From Flavobacterium sp. KMS (lineage in GTDB: Bacteria; Bacteroidota; Bacteroidia; Flavobacteriales; Flavobacteriaceae), in NCBI RefSeq assembly GCF_000813005.1, contig NZ_JSYP01000011.1:1-64000 (forward strand): 64,000 nt of DNA. Reading direction: 5' to 3'. This document shows, piece by piece, positions 29,301 to 37,216 of this stretch. The notes beneath the pieces are model-generated. The model was not told the origin of the DNA. It saw only the letters and a list, made by a program, of their open reading frames with translations, and did no database searches. The first letter of the stretch is position 1, and each line of letters starts with the position of its first letter. Made by a program: the position numbers and the translations under genes.

Positions 29301-31825
29301 AAGCAACAAACATTAAGGATCTTACATGTTTTGATTCAGATAATGGAAGCATAGATTTCACTTTAGTAGATTCTAAAGTAATTCCATCTAATCTTCCTAA
29401 AGGATTCAAATATGTAATTACTGGCCCAACATCAAGCAATGGCACTAGTGCAAATCTAGGACCACTTACAATTGGTAATTTAAAAGCAGGTTCTTATAAA
29501 ATAACAGCTACATTAATAGATTCTCCATTTTGTGATGTAGATGCTGAGTTTGAAATCAAAAGACCATTGGCAGCATTAGAACTTGATGTACAGCATTCAG
29601 AAATTACTTGTGCAGCAGGTAATAATGATGGAAAAATCATAGCTTCTGCTAAAGGTGGATGGCCAGGAGGATACGAGTTCCAGTTAGTATTAAATGGAGC
29701 AGAATTAGTTGGTTGGTCTACTCAATCAACGTTCTCTAACTTAGGAGTTGGAAATTACATTGTAAAAGTAAGAGATACTAAGATGTGTGAAGTTCCAAAG
29801 CCTATAGAATTAAAAACACCAGCACCAATTGTAGTTACAGCTAATGTAGCTAAAGCAATGTTAACTTGTTTTGGTGATAATTCAGGAGAAATTACAGTAG
29901 CTACTACAGGAGGTTCAGGTAAATATTTATATACATTGGTTGCAACATATCCTGATGGAGTTGTAACTAAAAACGGTCCACAACCAAATAATGTATTTAC
30001 AGGATTAAAAGCAGCTAGTTATGTAGTGATAGTTACAGATAATTGGACATGTACAGGTACATCTGTAGCAGTAGAAATTAATGAGCCACCAATAGTAAAA
30101 GGATCTTTAGCAATTAAAACTAACGAAACTTGTCTTATAGTTCCAGAGTTAACACTTACTGCAACAGGAGGTACAGGACCATATAAGTATAGTACAAATG
30201 GAACTGATTATAGTGCGCCGTTTAATTCATCAGTTACAATTGTATTGCCATTTACGACAACAGAAACTACGTATAAATATTTTGTACAAGATGTATTTGG
30301 TTGTACTACCGAAACTGTTAATAGTATTACACCGCCGAAAGTTCCAGAACTAGTTTTAAGTAGTGTTACTGATTATGACATTCATTGTAAAGGATCAAGT
30401 ACAGGTAGTATATATGTAACTGCTGTAGGTGGATTAGGTAACTATGTTTACACGTTGCTAGATGCAGCTGGTCAACCAATTGTGCCTACGCCAACTCAAA
30501 AAGTAGCAGGACGTTTTGAAGACCTTTCAAAAGGAGATTATATTGTAAGAGTTGATAGTGGAGATTGTAATACGAAGTCTATATTAGTTTCAATTACAGA
30601 ACCAGACACGAGTATAACAGCTAATGCCGTTCCTACACATTTAACATGTAATGCGTCTAAAAACGGTATGATTACAGTTATAGCTTCTGGAGGAACAGGT
30701 AAACTTAGATATGCGATTTCGCCAAACTTTAAAGAGTTCTTCGAATCTAATGTTTTTGACAATTTAAAAGCAGGATTCTACCATGTATTAGTACAGGACG
30801 AAAACGGATGTGAGTTACCTATTAAAGATATCGAAATAAAAGAACCAGGAATCTTAAGCCCATCTCTAGTACCAAATAGTATATTACCAGAGTTATGTTT
30901 TGGAGAGAAAAATGGATCATTTAGTATCGAAATTGTTGGAGGAACTGCTCCTTACAGAGTAAGTTTAGATGACAGAAAAGGTACTTATGCACCAGTAACA
31001 GGTACAAACCATCTCTTTACAGGTTTAGTTGGAGGAATACATACTGTTTATGTTTTGGACGCTAACAATTGTACGGCTGAACTAGAAATTCCAATGCCAG
31101 AATCAGTTAAACTAGAGCCAACTGCCAAGGTTAATACGGATTGTGTGAATAATGTAGCTGCAAATTTTGTGACTATAACAATTCATGAAAGTGCAAACCC
31201 AGCCGATGTAGATTATGCATTAGATGGTAGCACAACATATCAGGATAGTAACATATTTGTTAATGTTGCTCCGGGAGTACATACGGTAACAGCAAGACAT
31301 TCTAATGGTTGTGAGCAAACTACATTACCATTTACGATAGAAGATGTTCAACCATTAACATTAACATTAACCGATGGTGGATTAAATGAAATTGTTGCAA
31401 CAGCTACAGGTGGTGGTGGAGAATACCAATACACATTAGATGGAGAACCTTATGGATCAGTTAATAAATTCATTATTTACAAAACAGGAACTTACACAGT
31501 TGTTGTAACAGATAAAAATGGATGTACAGCTACAGCTACAAGATATGTTCCTTACATTGATGTTTGTATCCCGAACCACTTTACTCCAAATGGAGATGGC
31601 ATAAACGATACTTGGGCTCCAGGATGTACAGTAAATTATAAAGATTTAACATTCGACATCTTTGACAGATACGGACGTATAATTTGCAAATACAGATTGG
31701 GTCAAAAATGGGATGGAAAATACAATGGTGCCGAATTACCATCTGGTGATTACTGGTATGTATTGAAACTCAATGACAATAAAGATGACAGAGAGTTTGT
31801 TGGACATTTCACCCTTTACAGATAA
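17306..31825 (+). CDS. sprB: Giant mobile cell-surface adhesin SprB
   Basis: SprB is the filamentous adhesin that the gliding motor moves along the cell surface. It is secreted by the type IX system. This version is 4839 residues; the F. johnsoniae protein is about 6500. Order: signal peptide (FALIFLQSIISYSQ); N-terminal head to about 385; a DUF11-like domain at about 388-495; Cys-bearing domains; from about 745 to 4750 several dozen repeats of 70-90 residues with the pattern C-x-G-x-x-x-G and a later GC; one different beta-sandwich insert at about 1245-1445; and a type B secretion tail at 4752-4839 (HFTPNGDGINDTWAPG). It is followed 17 bp later by sprF. Confidence 0.95.
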   Translation: MKKPTIVKITLFALIFLQSIISYSQNYKSFDIRYNNKNLRGDILLIGNSVLNRDSRSWWGGDGPEVPFNDRDQNSSFEMKYVNVDGGAGIFNSSKAKLTLPDAACSKIVYVGLYWSAVTRGTEAIDKVKFKMPGGSYVDIDGTVIYNANGTKIGTSLPYACYANVTDYFTKTPRPNPQGYYSVANISTAQGTNRPANASSGGTGLSAGWSLFFVYENATLPEKAITSFDGFSAIDEKNNLKIEISGFTTIPVGQVKAKFAFSAIEGDLDIGGDYLSINGFKSTPQERPQESFYNGKKWVTKDNFFNSSVTSMGTILKDRDLNSSNTLGFDAGVFEVKNDPTTQFPGGSVIKNGDTSAIISLGSDQDLYFYYFNAFAVEIIAPRIVLLKKVFAKDDNGKYYDAGGKDISIDKELKYEISFQNKGNDNAVNFTITDILPNNIIFNDKTDFLDIPDGVKVKSYDAATRTIVFDVAPELVVSNSGTTTLTFRVKTVKDCDALTDACSNVIDNTANSKYNGVINDNTFGEGSLSAEEGCNVGKPTATNFLIGLEKCKFEQTLYLCGTVKLKAGGGYTTYVWKDPNGNIFGGNNQEVTVTKPGTYTVVTSAAAPCKGITQTFIVKEYTVNINDNPVNSFADNIDPTTKLPYTCINDGKPFPKIFLCGKNAFKDIDTKIEGASSIVWQETKDPRPSTLDDSCPDVTATNWTEVAKGPTYTANRAGTFRLVVTYNNTCENIYYFNVTQSVVDPTFTKQDIVCDTKGSITITNPKPNDGFGYQYSLDGVKPYQDSNVFDDVPAGRYIVHIKTKAVDNTFEKCEYTADVTIIEKTFKTKIDTTDPSCAGKGGTIKATVTGVDGWYQFIVTEVATGDVKGDSGKIVAPKNFNLFEGIAPGVYDVAITTKDGCVKTERVTINDNKLDAKASITTPLTCNDGVITVVATGGTPVAGFPDFYYYYVNGDKTPLTDPLIPITKAGTYDIVVIDAAGCSVTIPTITVPDLVRPTVKIDQKNINCYGSADGEISFTLTPATSDYTVSYSINGLAGPFSTISPIKNLAAGDYDVVVKYTYDKVDCFDESVKITITAPATKVTASAGVAELSGCGPTGSEKQGKVRITNAQGGIPPYKYSFDGGTTWQDSNEAYINPRTTPYTFYIKDSSPAPGCPFAMTGIILEEKPADPTIEVSTPTFNCDGNASTTVTVTNTGGANYDYEYLLNGVVNTNTPPNVFVNVPPSVPGTPHKIEVRYKLISAPTFSNLLNEDFGSGPDETSPGINPAFCWERQVEATKCNGNKFFGNGEYTVTNSLRNNPYYGWHNPIDHTTGTAATGGRYLAVDAGTAIPNNAVLYRKTIKDIVPDQPIQVRFFATNLLKVGNLQPDASLTVELQNSAGKPLSSQSTGGIPKTDGWVEYNRTINPGSNTTLDFVLRLEVSQVDGIDFAVDDIEVYQLPKSCLSTKKFEVIVDPNKKFTADVKDIVATQCKGNKDGRLTIIASNFDTTNGFEYLIDGVLPWKISKLEETIVDGLGEGEHTVKVRYDATSVGCDFTLKPTVGSPDKFEVEAKATAAKCSIGATVTASGKGGTKDYTFTLTDSATPPNVVTFPSTGILTDVKPGTYTVSGKDKNGCLDDIDIPLVIDKPVAPKAEIANNTGLCFDGKVATITVNITDGVAPYFYQVKYNTGLLGSKIPIPAPATSFTYEAKATGDYTFVITDSYGCEATVISQTINANLTADAQTATSLTCIDPKEAKIEVTINGGTTPFSYIVKDNLGNPVYASVGTIAGPKFTYTTTVAGKYTFEITDKNKCKTTVDGNVASITNPTVKAEQTNISCNGLSDGSVVLTGHDGTGDYQFSDNPTTGFTSVSTFNNLTLGKHKFYVKDTNGCVGEVEVDITQPDVITPSVSISTPYTCETKAIITASATGGNGTTYTYVLKITKGGVTTVVATNNTGIFKDLTTGGAYSVTITDSKGCNVTKDAGIILDLVPITAMNITNSALKCPSNLVDVKITSVTGGKAAYEYSITAPTGLTRAWQPENIFKDLAPGTYTFTVRDANKCTFSFPHTIKALTPIVVTVKESINITCLNATNGSAKFTIKDLGNKVDYSYAINGGAPVTGTTQDTGSTTFDVDVPNLGAGNYELIITDLGTNCTASATAKILAPAEELVITKLTVTPMTCAVNGKVVVDTKGGWGTNKYTLTQPDGTVVGPQSTNSFDNLTQVGDYKVTVKDLNGCEVSETFELKDKVKPKATIDVTSDLCYDKTNKATIIVTPDVVPSPTYEYKLDNGTYQPTGTFSNLEPGDYIVTVRDKVTGCTLVLPSQHIAKELRATVNLDKSADCTTTDPDIIIKGEVFDGTAPYTYTVTVNGVADPIVKTITGNKFSYTNNVATTATTDTKYVFVIKDNTGCEVTSTVTVKPKTDPQFTAVANSTILCNGESTGSITVTIDTAFGVGPYVIDVLNTTTNTKYFEQTTGLPAGNYTVKVTDSKSCFLTKTAIIKEPLKIKFDAEIENMQCNGAGLSYGSISVKNLTGGSKVADVGPPAVSDGPFTYTLTNNVGQPTQVAPHAISDVRGDHKFTILSFGIYELTVTDANNCSVTKTIKMASPPEDMDITVTGAPVSCTTAELLVTVKPGVVGGPYHFALYPIISGSIPPYEYASNTGSYQDAINTTDNTSPQYLQSLFTGLNPGVVYSFIVYDEATNCYYFKQAEKPTETASTLKPTISSKNVTCMGNNDGKVTFKLTDFNTVTTDIKYEIYNSQTNKPLVPAIFETISKATASTDYEIPASLKPGTYYILFTELNNLGVDVCINASKTFTITESVTPLTLDARSTNNANCNPLKGIVEAFGKGGTTLPAVVAVPATPTTPAIPASAAVPYLYQIVVDNGAIGQDPLIDVPPTADSFVIPTHTSSIFKVEAGNYLVYVRDAYGCIAYKAVTVVKDPEPIIDAVIDPAFCSATEGNFAIKVNITTLGVGPYTYTLNGGNAVAITTTPLFTIADLTSGKYKIKVKDLNGCTSNEVELEIFKPLDLKAKFTLDPVCDIANGTITAEVSGGDTATGPGKGFEFTLKNKTVIPTPLDVVQLNNGVFLNQAAGSYTIIVKDLSTSCTKSVDVDIPLATKVVLAIGDIVVTLPNCMTPAGQPAQGNVSNGTIKVNLPAANNNPDYTYILTPLAPLTGLPKTQLSNGYFTGLVSGDYNVTVKSERGCEETVKVTIGIPVEVVASATPDPFKCSTGNTPKTTKVTVTGAGGTGKFTYSKDNITYGNDNVFYVGADKAIQNVTYYVKDENDCIDSVTIPIAPFPSLISADVTFGADMDCENKKQVMDVVITGGTNTPKEFTYQVYKDGVLVPGSLTTVTGTTFPYEADTAGSYYEFEIFDNNTGCSIKSEIQPVPLFNDLKVTAFASTQVGCKTDSTGKITIDVTGYTGAYTYEVYNGISAVPVDAGNGDTTLGSTITAGLPAGNNYTVVVKETGFPKCSETSTAVIITEPLLALSLGPITNVPQNCKTKGAQVTVPIASVIGGTPDYKYAFVKSGDSPIGKYFDSNTATLDPTVSTKWDVWVIDKNLCSVMTTVDITVDPLPSAIVATPDSQCYVAGADYTITVTANGVGPLKYSLTNVDETFTTNNQLTVKGPGTYDVYVKDANGCITKATAAFTILKPLELSAEISTYPTCNGGDGVVTLQGLGGTIPANYQYATGTATTPNTFSVTAVFPNLTPGTKYYFWVKDMVTNCMASIDYTIPTAAVVTIVDADLTATPVTCFDGANGTITVTLDASNNNPDYKFTLDGVDYKGNIVARAEQKEPTFSNLPAGKYTVSVMSGRNCPGSAKTEIIQPSIIVIATPVVTEFECNAGTNAPKFATIEVSASGGTQPLTKYVFIKKGATPADDRIVQSGKETIYTSSEVAGGTYIIEVYDNNNCPISTTAVIKPYVGIKDAVIKVDAYITCLTNEDISVNVTAEGVLPLPALEYSIKYPDGTIKTNLIGVNTFTDLPVGQYTITVKNPDTGCSIDRIHNVNNPNTFELKATNIKDLTCFDSDNGSIDFTLVDSKVIPSNLPKGFKYVITGPTSSNGTSANLGPLTIGNLKAGSYKITATLIDSPFCDVDAEFEIKRPLAALELDVQHSEITCAAGNNDGKIIASAKGGWPGGYEFQLVLNGAELVGWSTQSTFSNLGVGNYIVKVRDTKMCEVPKPIELKTPAPIVVTANVAKAMLTCFGDNSGEITVATTGGSGKYLYTLVATYPDGVVTKNGPQPNNVFTGLKAASYVVIVTDNWTCTGTSVAVEINEPPIVKGSLAIKTNETCLIVPELTLTATGGTGPYKYSTNGTDYSAPFNSSVTIVLPFTTTETTYKYFVQDVFGCTTETVNSITPPKVPELVLSSVTDYDIHCKGSSTGSIYVTAVGGLGNYVYTLLDAAGQPIVPTPTQKVAGRFEDLSKGDYIVRVDSGDCNTKSILVSITEPDTSITANAVPTHLTCNASKNGMITVIASGGTGKLRYAISPNFKEFFESNVFDNLKAGFYHVLVQDENGCELPIKDIEIKEPGILSPSLVPNSILPELCFGEKNGSFSIEIVGGTAPYRVSLDDRKGTYAPVTGTNHLFTGLVGGIHTVYVLDANNCTAELEIPMPESVKLEPTAKVNTDCVNNVAANFVTITIHESANPADVDYALDGSTTYQDSNIFVNVAPGVHTVTARHSNGCEQTTLPFTIEDVQPLTLTLTDGGLNEIVATATGGGGEYQYTLDGEPYGSVNKFIIYKTGTYTVVVTDKNGCTATATRYVPYIDVCIPNHFTPNGDGINDTWAPGCTVNYKDLTFDIFDRYGRIICKYRLGQKWDGKYNGAELPSGDYWYVLKLNDNKDDREFVGHFTLYR

Positions 31826-31842
31826 CTAATAACAAAGTAATT

Positions 31843-32841
31843 ATGTTATCTAAAATTAAAAATACAATGAAAAAAATTATCATATCATTTCTACTTATGG
31901 CTGTAACATCAGGTTACAGCCAGGAGTTAAATTTGCCAGTTTTCACACAATACCTTGCTGATAACCCATTTGTAGTATCTTCAACTTTTGCCGGAATTGG
32001 TGATAACTTAAGAATACGTGCCAATGGTTTAACACAATGGGTAGGAGTTAAAGACGCGCCAGATAACCAATCGCTTTATGCGGATTTTAGAATCTTAGAT
32101 CGTTCAGGAGTGGGAATATCGCTTTATAACGATAGTAACGGATATACAAGACAAACAGGAGCCAAAGTATCTTTTGCGCACCACTTAATTCTGGATTACT
32201 ATTCTAAGCAATACTTATCTTTTGGTATTTCGTATAACATCAATAATTTTAAAATTGATATCAACGAATTTAATCCAACATACGAAATCCCAGCACCAGA
32301 TCCAAGTGTTACCGATAACAGATTCGTTTCTAACAACAACTTCGATGTAGGTGTTTTATATCGTAATAAGTCGTTCTATTTAAGTTTTAATGCGAGTAAC
32401 ATCCTGAATAAAGAAATCGACAAATTCGACGGTATAGAGCCTAATTTACTTCGAAACTATCAAGTTTATACTGGATATGTTTTTAAAGGAGCAGAGAACA
32501 ACCGAATCGAGTTCGAACCATCAGTTTATTACCAATTGTTTGCAAGTGATCAGCGTTCAAGTACCGATTTTAACTTTAAGTTCAGACAATACAATCGTTA
32601 TGAAGATTATTATTGGATAGGAGTTTCTTATCGTTTCCTAAATGATCAGTTCTTCCAGCCATTAATGGTAGGACCTATGGCAGGTTTTAAGAAATCAGGT
32701 TTTTACTTTGGTTATTCATACCAGGCATCACTTAATCGTATAGGAGCTTACAATTCAGGAACACACGTTGTAACTATAGGATTCGATTTCCTTCAGGCAA
32801 TTAGTAACTGTCCATGTACACAAAATCCAGTTCACGATTAA
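31843..32841 (+). CDS. sprF: SprF, PorP-family partner of SprB
   Basis: This protein belongs to the PorP/SprF family. In F. johnsoniae, loss of SprF leaves SprB made but not displayed on the surface. The 332 residues have a signal peptide and then beta-barrel-like strands, including LPVFTQYLADNPFVVSSTFAG, the usual family opening, given here only in outline. The start at 31843 puts MLSKIKNT ahead of a standard signal peptide; the ATG at 31867 (MKKIIISFLLMAV) is an equally good or better start. It closes the seven-gene block, 17 bp after sprB. Confidence 0.92.
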   Translation: MLSKIKNTMKKIIISFLLMAVTSGYSQELNLPVFTQYLADNPFVVSSTFAGIGDNLRIRANGLTQWVGVKDAPDNQSLYADFRILDRSGVGISLYNDSNGYTRQTGAKVSFAHHLILDYYSKQYLSFGISYNINNFKIDINEFNPTYEIPAPDPSVTDNRFVSNNNFDVGVLYRNKSFYLSFNASNILNKEIDKFDGIEPNLLRNYQVYTGYVFKGAENNRIEFEPSVYYQLFASDQRSSTDFNFKFRQYNRYEDYYWIGVSYRFLNDQFFQPLMVGPMAGFKKSGFYFGYSYQASLNRIGAYNSGTHVVTIGFDFLQAISNCPCTQNPVHD

Positions 32842-32943
32842 TAATTAATTAGCCAATTTTTGATTTTTTGTGTTTAATTTAAAATAATTATCAAATTACA
32901 TCGTTTTCGTTTATGTAAACCCCTGTTTTTTATTTTTATCGAA

Positions 32944-32973
32944 TTTATTACTAAGCTAAAAGTTCTATATTTG
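32944..32973 (+). promoter_or_regulatory. Promoter of pgk
   Basis: TATATTTG at 32966-32973 is a full match to the -7 box. A TTT at 32944-32946 stands 19 nt upstream in place of the -33 TTG. The pgk ATG follows 35 nt later. Confidence 0.6.
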
Positions 32974-33008
32974 TTATTCTTTCAAAAAAAACTAAAAAAC
33001 TTACCTTA

Positions 33009-34196
33009 ATGAAAACGTTAAAAGATTTTAATTTTAAGAATAAAAAAGCAATCATTCGTGTTGATTTCAATGTGCCATTAGATGAAAATTTTAATGTAAC
33101 AGATGCAACTCGTATCGAAGCTGCAAAACCTACAATTGATGCAATTTTAGCCCAAGGCGGAAGCGTGATTTTAATGTCACACCTTGGAAGACCAAAAGGA
33201 GTTGAAGAAAAATACTCTTTAAAACATATTTTAAAAACAGCTTCAGATATTTTAGGAGTTCCTGTACAGTTTGCTTCAAACTGTGTTGGAGAAGTTGCTA
33301 AAGATGCTGCTGCAAATTTAAAACCAGGAGAAGTTTTATTATTAGAAAATTTACGTTTCCATGCCGAAGAAGAAGCTGGAGATGTAACTTTCGCAAAAGA
33401 ATTAGCTTCATTAGGAGATATCTATGTAAACGATGCTTTCGGTACAGCACATAGAGCACATGCTTCGACAACAATAATTGCCCAATTTTTCCCTAACGAA
33501 AAATGCTTCGGTACATTATTAGCAAAAGAAATAGAAAGCTTAAATAAAGTACTTAAAAATAGTGAAAAACCAGTTACAGCTGTTCTTGGTGGATCTAAAG
33601 TTTCTTCGAAAATTACGGTTATCGAAAACATTTTAGATAAAGTTGACCATATGATTATTGGTGGAGGAATGACTTTTACCTTCATTAAAGCACAAGGTGG
33701 TAAAGTAGGAAATTCTATTTGTGAAGATGACAAATTAGAACTAGCACTTGAAATTTTGAGATTAGCTAAAGAAAAAGGAGTTCAAATACATATTCCAGTT
33801 GATGTTATTGCTGCAGATGATTTCTCAAACACAGCAAACACACAAGTGGTAGATGTATATGCAATTCCTGATGGATGGCAAGGTCTTGATGCAGGTCCTA
33901 AATCATTGGAAAACTTTGAGAAAGTAATCATGGAATCAAAAACTATCTTATGGAATGGTCCATTAGGAGTTTTCGAAATGGAATCTTTCGCCAAAGGAAC
34001 AATCGCTTTAGGAGATTATATCGCTGCTTCTACTGCAAATGGAGCTTTCTCATTAGTAGGAGGAGGAGATTCAGTAGCTGCTGTAAAACAGTTCGGTTTT
34101 GAAGATAAAATGAGTTATGTATCTACCGGAGGTGGAGCAATGTTAGAAATGTTAGAAGGTAAAGTTTTACCTGGAATTGCAGCTATTTTGGACTAA
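33009..34196 (+). CDS. pgk: Phosphoglycerate kinase
   Basis: This glycolytic enzyme interconverts 1,3-bisphosphoglycerate plus ADP and 3-phosphoglycerate plus ATP in the cytoplasm. The 395 residues match the family length. The N-terminal substrate signature RVDFNVPLD is at about residue 18, the HLGRPKG loop at about 60, and the C-terminal nucleotide-binding part includes [35 protein letters not shown] in outline. It has its own promoter. Downstream lie a lytic transglycosylase and a DUF4837 lipoprotein on the same strand, but the 107-bp gap leaves their co-transcription open. Confidence 0.97.
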   Translation: MKTLKDFNFKNKKAIIRVDFNVPLDENFNVTDATRIEAAKPTIDAILAQGGSVILMSHLGRPKGVEEKYSLKHILKTASDILGVPVQFASNCVGEVAKDAAANLKPGEVLLLENLRFHAEEEAGDVTFAKELASLGDIYVNDAFGTAHRAHASTTIIAQFFPNEKCFGTLLAKEIESLNKVLKNSEKPVTAVLGGSKVSSKITVIENILDKVDHMIIGGGMTFTFIKAQGGKVGNSICEDDKLELALEILRLAKEKGVQIHIPVDVIAADDFSNTANTQVVDVYAIPDGWQGLDAGPKSLENFEKVIMESKTILWNGPLGVFEMESFAKGTIALGDYIAASTANGAFSLVGGGDSVAAVKQFGFEDKMSYVSTGGGAMLEMLEGKVLPGIAAILD

Positions 34197-34303
34197 CTGT
34201 CTCATTTTTAACACTTTTTAAAGAATCTTTCATTTTATAGTCCTTAAGTTTGCAAAAATTACGGCATAGAAATTGTAAGAAATATGTCAATTAAATAGAT
34301 GTT

Positions 34304-36145
34304 ATGATTGTAAAAAATACCACATTATCAGTACTCCTGTTGTCTACAATGGGTTTGTTTGCACAAGAAGTTGCGCAAACAAACCCAGTTGTAAAGCAGG
34401 ACATTAAGATTTCGTATTTAGATTCAGTTAAAAATTCATTTGTAAAAGACGATTACGCAGTTCGGGTAGACAGTCTTTGGATGAAAGAATTAGTGAGTTT
34501 AGACATATACGAAGATTTATCTAAAGATATCCAAACAATTAATACCGATGCAAAGGTAGATTACGAATTGCCAACCGAGTTGTTAAAGCAACGTCTTGAG
34601 GCAATGAATGAGAAATCACCCTTTAATATTCAGTATAATCAAGGGTTGGAAAATATCATAAAGTCATTCTTAAAGAATCGTAAAAAATCATTTTCGCGAT
34701 TAATGGCTTTATCAGAATATTATTTTCCAATGTTCGAAGAAGCATTTGCTAAGCAAAACGTTCCTTTAGAAATTAAATATTTAGCCGTTGTAGAATCAGC
34801 TTTAAACCCAAAAGCAGTTTCTAAAATGGGAGCCACAGGACTTTGGCAGTTTATGTACCACACTGGTAAACAATATAATCTAAAAATAGATTCGTTTATT
34901 GATGAGCGTAGTGATCCATTAAAAGCATCTACTGCAGCTGCAGATTATATGTCAAAAATGTATAAAATTTTTGGCGATTGGGAGCTAGTTTTAGCTTCTT
35001 ATAACTCAGGTCCAGGAAACGTATCCAAAGCGATTCGTCGTTCAGGAGGAAAACAAACTTATTGGGATATTCGTAGTTACCTTCCTAAAGAAACACAAGG
35101 ATATGTTCCGGCATTTTTAGCTACAATGTATCTTTACGAATATCATAAAGAACATGGTATTGTTCCAGATAGAGCAGTTGTACAACACTTTCAAACAGAT
35201 ACGGTAAGAATTAAAGAAAAGATGAGTTTTAGGCAAATATCTAATTTATTAGATGTTCCCGAAGCACAACTTCAGCTTTTAAACCCATCTTATAAACTGA
35301 ATGTAGTTCCGTTTTATCAAGACGAAGAGCATTTCTTGAGATTGCCAAAAGATAAAGTGGCTATTTTTACTTCAAACGAAGACAAAATTTACGCTTATCT
35401 TAATCATGAATCAAGTTCTAAAATAAATAGACTGCAAACATTAATTGCAGCTACAAAATTAGCTTCGCCTAAAACAAACCAAACTGTTGTTTCAAAAACA
35501 CAAATTTATAAGGTTCATTCAGGAGATAATTTAGGTTCAATTGCAAGTAAATATGATGTTTCAATTAATCAATTGAAGAAATGGAACAACCTAAAGAGCA
35601 ATTCAATTGCACTTGGGAAAAGTCTAAAAATTATTTCGGAAAGCAAAATTATTAAGAAAGATATCAATGAAGTAAAATTGGTTCCTGCAGTTGATAAAAA
35701 ACATACAGAAGAAGCAATTGCTAGTGTTGATGATAAAAAAACAACCGAATCTCAGCCGTCACTTTACGTGGTACAAGCAGGAGATAATTTAAGCACAATC
35801 GCTAAGAAATTCAATGTTTCTTTATCAGATTTAAAAGAATGGAACGGTTTGACTCCAGAGAATATGGATTTGATTGCTTCAATGAAAAAATTAGTAATTC
35901 ATTCTAATATTCAAGAACCATCTGAAACTCCAGAAATTATTGTTGCATCAAACAACATTAATACTTTCAAGAAAAAAACAGATGTTGTAAAAAATGTTGG
36001 AGTTGATTACTATGTAAAAAAAGGAGATTCGTTATATAGCATTGCAAAAAAATATCCAGGAGTAACTATTTCTGATATTAAAAAATGGAATGATATCGAA
36101 AACGGAGCTATTAAACCAGGAATGAAGCTCAAAATAAACGGATAA
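34304..36145 (+). CDS. MltD-like lytic transglycosylase with three LysM domains
   Basis: This exported enzyme would cleave the glycan strands of peptidoglycan to give anhydromuropeptides. It has 613 residues. A signal peptide is followed by an SLT (GH23) domain at about 140-260, with the catalytic Glu at 164 in AVVESALNPKAVS, plus GATGLWQFM and ASYNSGPGNV. Three LysM glycan-binding domains lie at about 401-445 (YKVHSGDNLGSIASKY), 486-530 (YVVQAGDNLSTIAKKF) and 567-613 (YYVKKGDSLYSIAKKY). The linkers are Lys/Ser/Thr-rich. It probably acts in the periplasm on cell-wall turnover. The domain order matches MltD. Confidence 0.93.
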   Translation: MIVKNTTLSVLLLSTMGLFAQEVAQTNPVVKQDIKISYLDSVKNSFVKDDYAVRVDSLWMKELVSLDIYEDLSKDIQTINTDAKVDYELPTELLKQRLEAMNEKSPFNIQYNQGLENIIKSFLKNRKKSFSRLMALSEYYFPMFEEAFAKQNVPLEIKYLAVVESALNPKAVSKMGATGLWQFMYHTGKQYNLKIDSFIDERSDPLKASTAAADYMSKMYKIFGDWELVLASYNSGPGNVSKAIRRSGGKQTYWDIRSYLPKETQGYVPAFLATMYLYEYHKEHGIVPDRAVVQHFQTDTVRIKEKMSFRQISNLLDVPEAQLQLLNPSYKLNVVPFYQDEEHFLRLPKDKVAIFTSNEDKIYAYLNHESSSKINRLQTLIAATKLASPKTNQTVVSKTQIYKVHSGDNLGSIASKYDVSINQLKKWNNLKSNSIALGKSLKIISESKIIKKDINEVKLVPAVDKKHTEEAIASVDDKKTTESQPSLYVVQAGDNLSTIAKKFNVSLSDLKEWNGLTPENMDLIASMKKLVIHSNIQEPSETPEIIVASNNINTFKKKTDVVKNVGVDYYVKKGDSLYSIAKKYPGVTISDIKKWNDIENGAIKPGMKLKING

Positions 36146-36200
36146 TCAAAAATTGTATATAAATTTGGGTTTTATTTCATAACTTAACTAAAAATTAAAG

Positions 36201-37178
36201 ATGAATAAAACCCATTTTTTATTGCTAATACTTCCGTTTTTGTTTTTCTCATGTCTAAAAAAGAATGAGAAAATACATCAGCACAACGATAGCAGTAAAA
36301 TAAACACAATCTCAATTATTATAGATGATCAGTTGTGGTACGGAGAAGTGGGGGATAGCATCAGGAATAAATTTGCTTCACCAGTTGTAGGTCTTGTCCA
36401 GGAAGAACCATTATTTACCATAAATCAATATCCAGCCAAACTACTAGAAGGTTTCATGACCGATGGGCGAAATATTATTGTAGTTAAAAAATCGAATACA
36501 AGTAAGTTCGAAATCACTAAAAACGTTTATACATCACCACAAAATGTATTTCGTATATCAGGAAAATCAGTTTCGGATATTATAGAAGCGTTTGAAATAC
36601 ACACACCGCAAATAATTCGAATAATTAGGGAAACCGAAATAGCCGAATGCCAAAAAAACAACAGTAAATCACTGTTAGATGGTGCCATTCTCAACAATAA
36701 GTTTCATATAAAGTTAGATGTTCCCACAGGATATGAATATGCATTGCATAAGCGTAACTTTCTTTGGCTTAAAAAAGAAATGGTAAGCGGTAGTACCAGT
36801 TTACTTATTTACCAGGTTCCAATAACAAGTATTACCAAGAACTCCGATATTGTTGGCAACATCGTAAAAATGCGGGATTCAGTAGGAAGGTATATAAAAG
36901 GTCGAGAACCCAATACCCAAATGATTACCGAGGAGGCTTATGCACCTTATTTCTCTAAAATTACCCTAGACGGAAAAACTGCTTATGAAACCAAAGGAAC
37001 TTGGGATTTAAGAAATGATTTCATGACAGGACCTTTTATTAATTATGCAATTATTGATAAAGCCTATAACCGAATACTAGTACTCGAGGGATTTTGTTAT
37101 TCTCCATCCAATGAAGAACGAGATTCGATGTTGGAACTAGAAGCCATTATAAAATCGGTTAGAATCAATAAGCGATAA
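36201..37178 (+). CDS. DUF4837 family lipoprotein
   Basis: The 325-residue protein starts with a lipoprotein signal whose lipobox ends at Cys18 (LLLILPFLFFSC), so the mature form is lipid-anchored in the periplasm or outer membrane. The rest fits the DUF4837 family, which is common and uncharacterised in Flavobacteriia. Landmarks include SIIIDDQLWYGEVGDSIR, an early family hallmark, and RNFLWLKKEM in the middle. It lies 55 bp after the lytic transglycosylase and may be in the same operon, suggesting a cell-envelope link. Confidence 0.8.
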   Translation: MNKTHFLLLILPFLFFSCLKKNEKIHQHNDSSKINTISIIIDDQLWYGEVGDSIRNKFASPVVGLVQEEPLFTINQYPAKLLEGFMTDGRNIIVVKKSNTSKFEITKNVYTSPQNVFRISGKSVSDIIEAFEIHTPQIIRIIRETEIAECQKNNSKSLLDGAILNNKFHIKLDVPTGYEYALHKRNFLWLKKEMVSGSTSLLIYQVPITSITKNSDIVGNIVKMRDSVGRYIKGREPNTQMITEEAYAPYFSKITLDGKTAYETKGTWDLRNDFMTGPFINYAIIDKAYNRILVLEGFCYSPSNEERDSMLELEAIIKSVRINKR

Positions 37179-37216
37179 TACTCTTTTAAAATAAAATCAG
37201 ATTATACTATTACAAC

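Noticed and set aside
17306..31825. Possible frameshift or assembly break in the giant gene
   Set aside because: The frame is open from signal peptide to secretion tail and all repeats are in phase.
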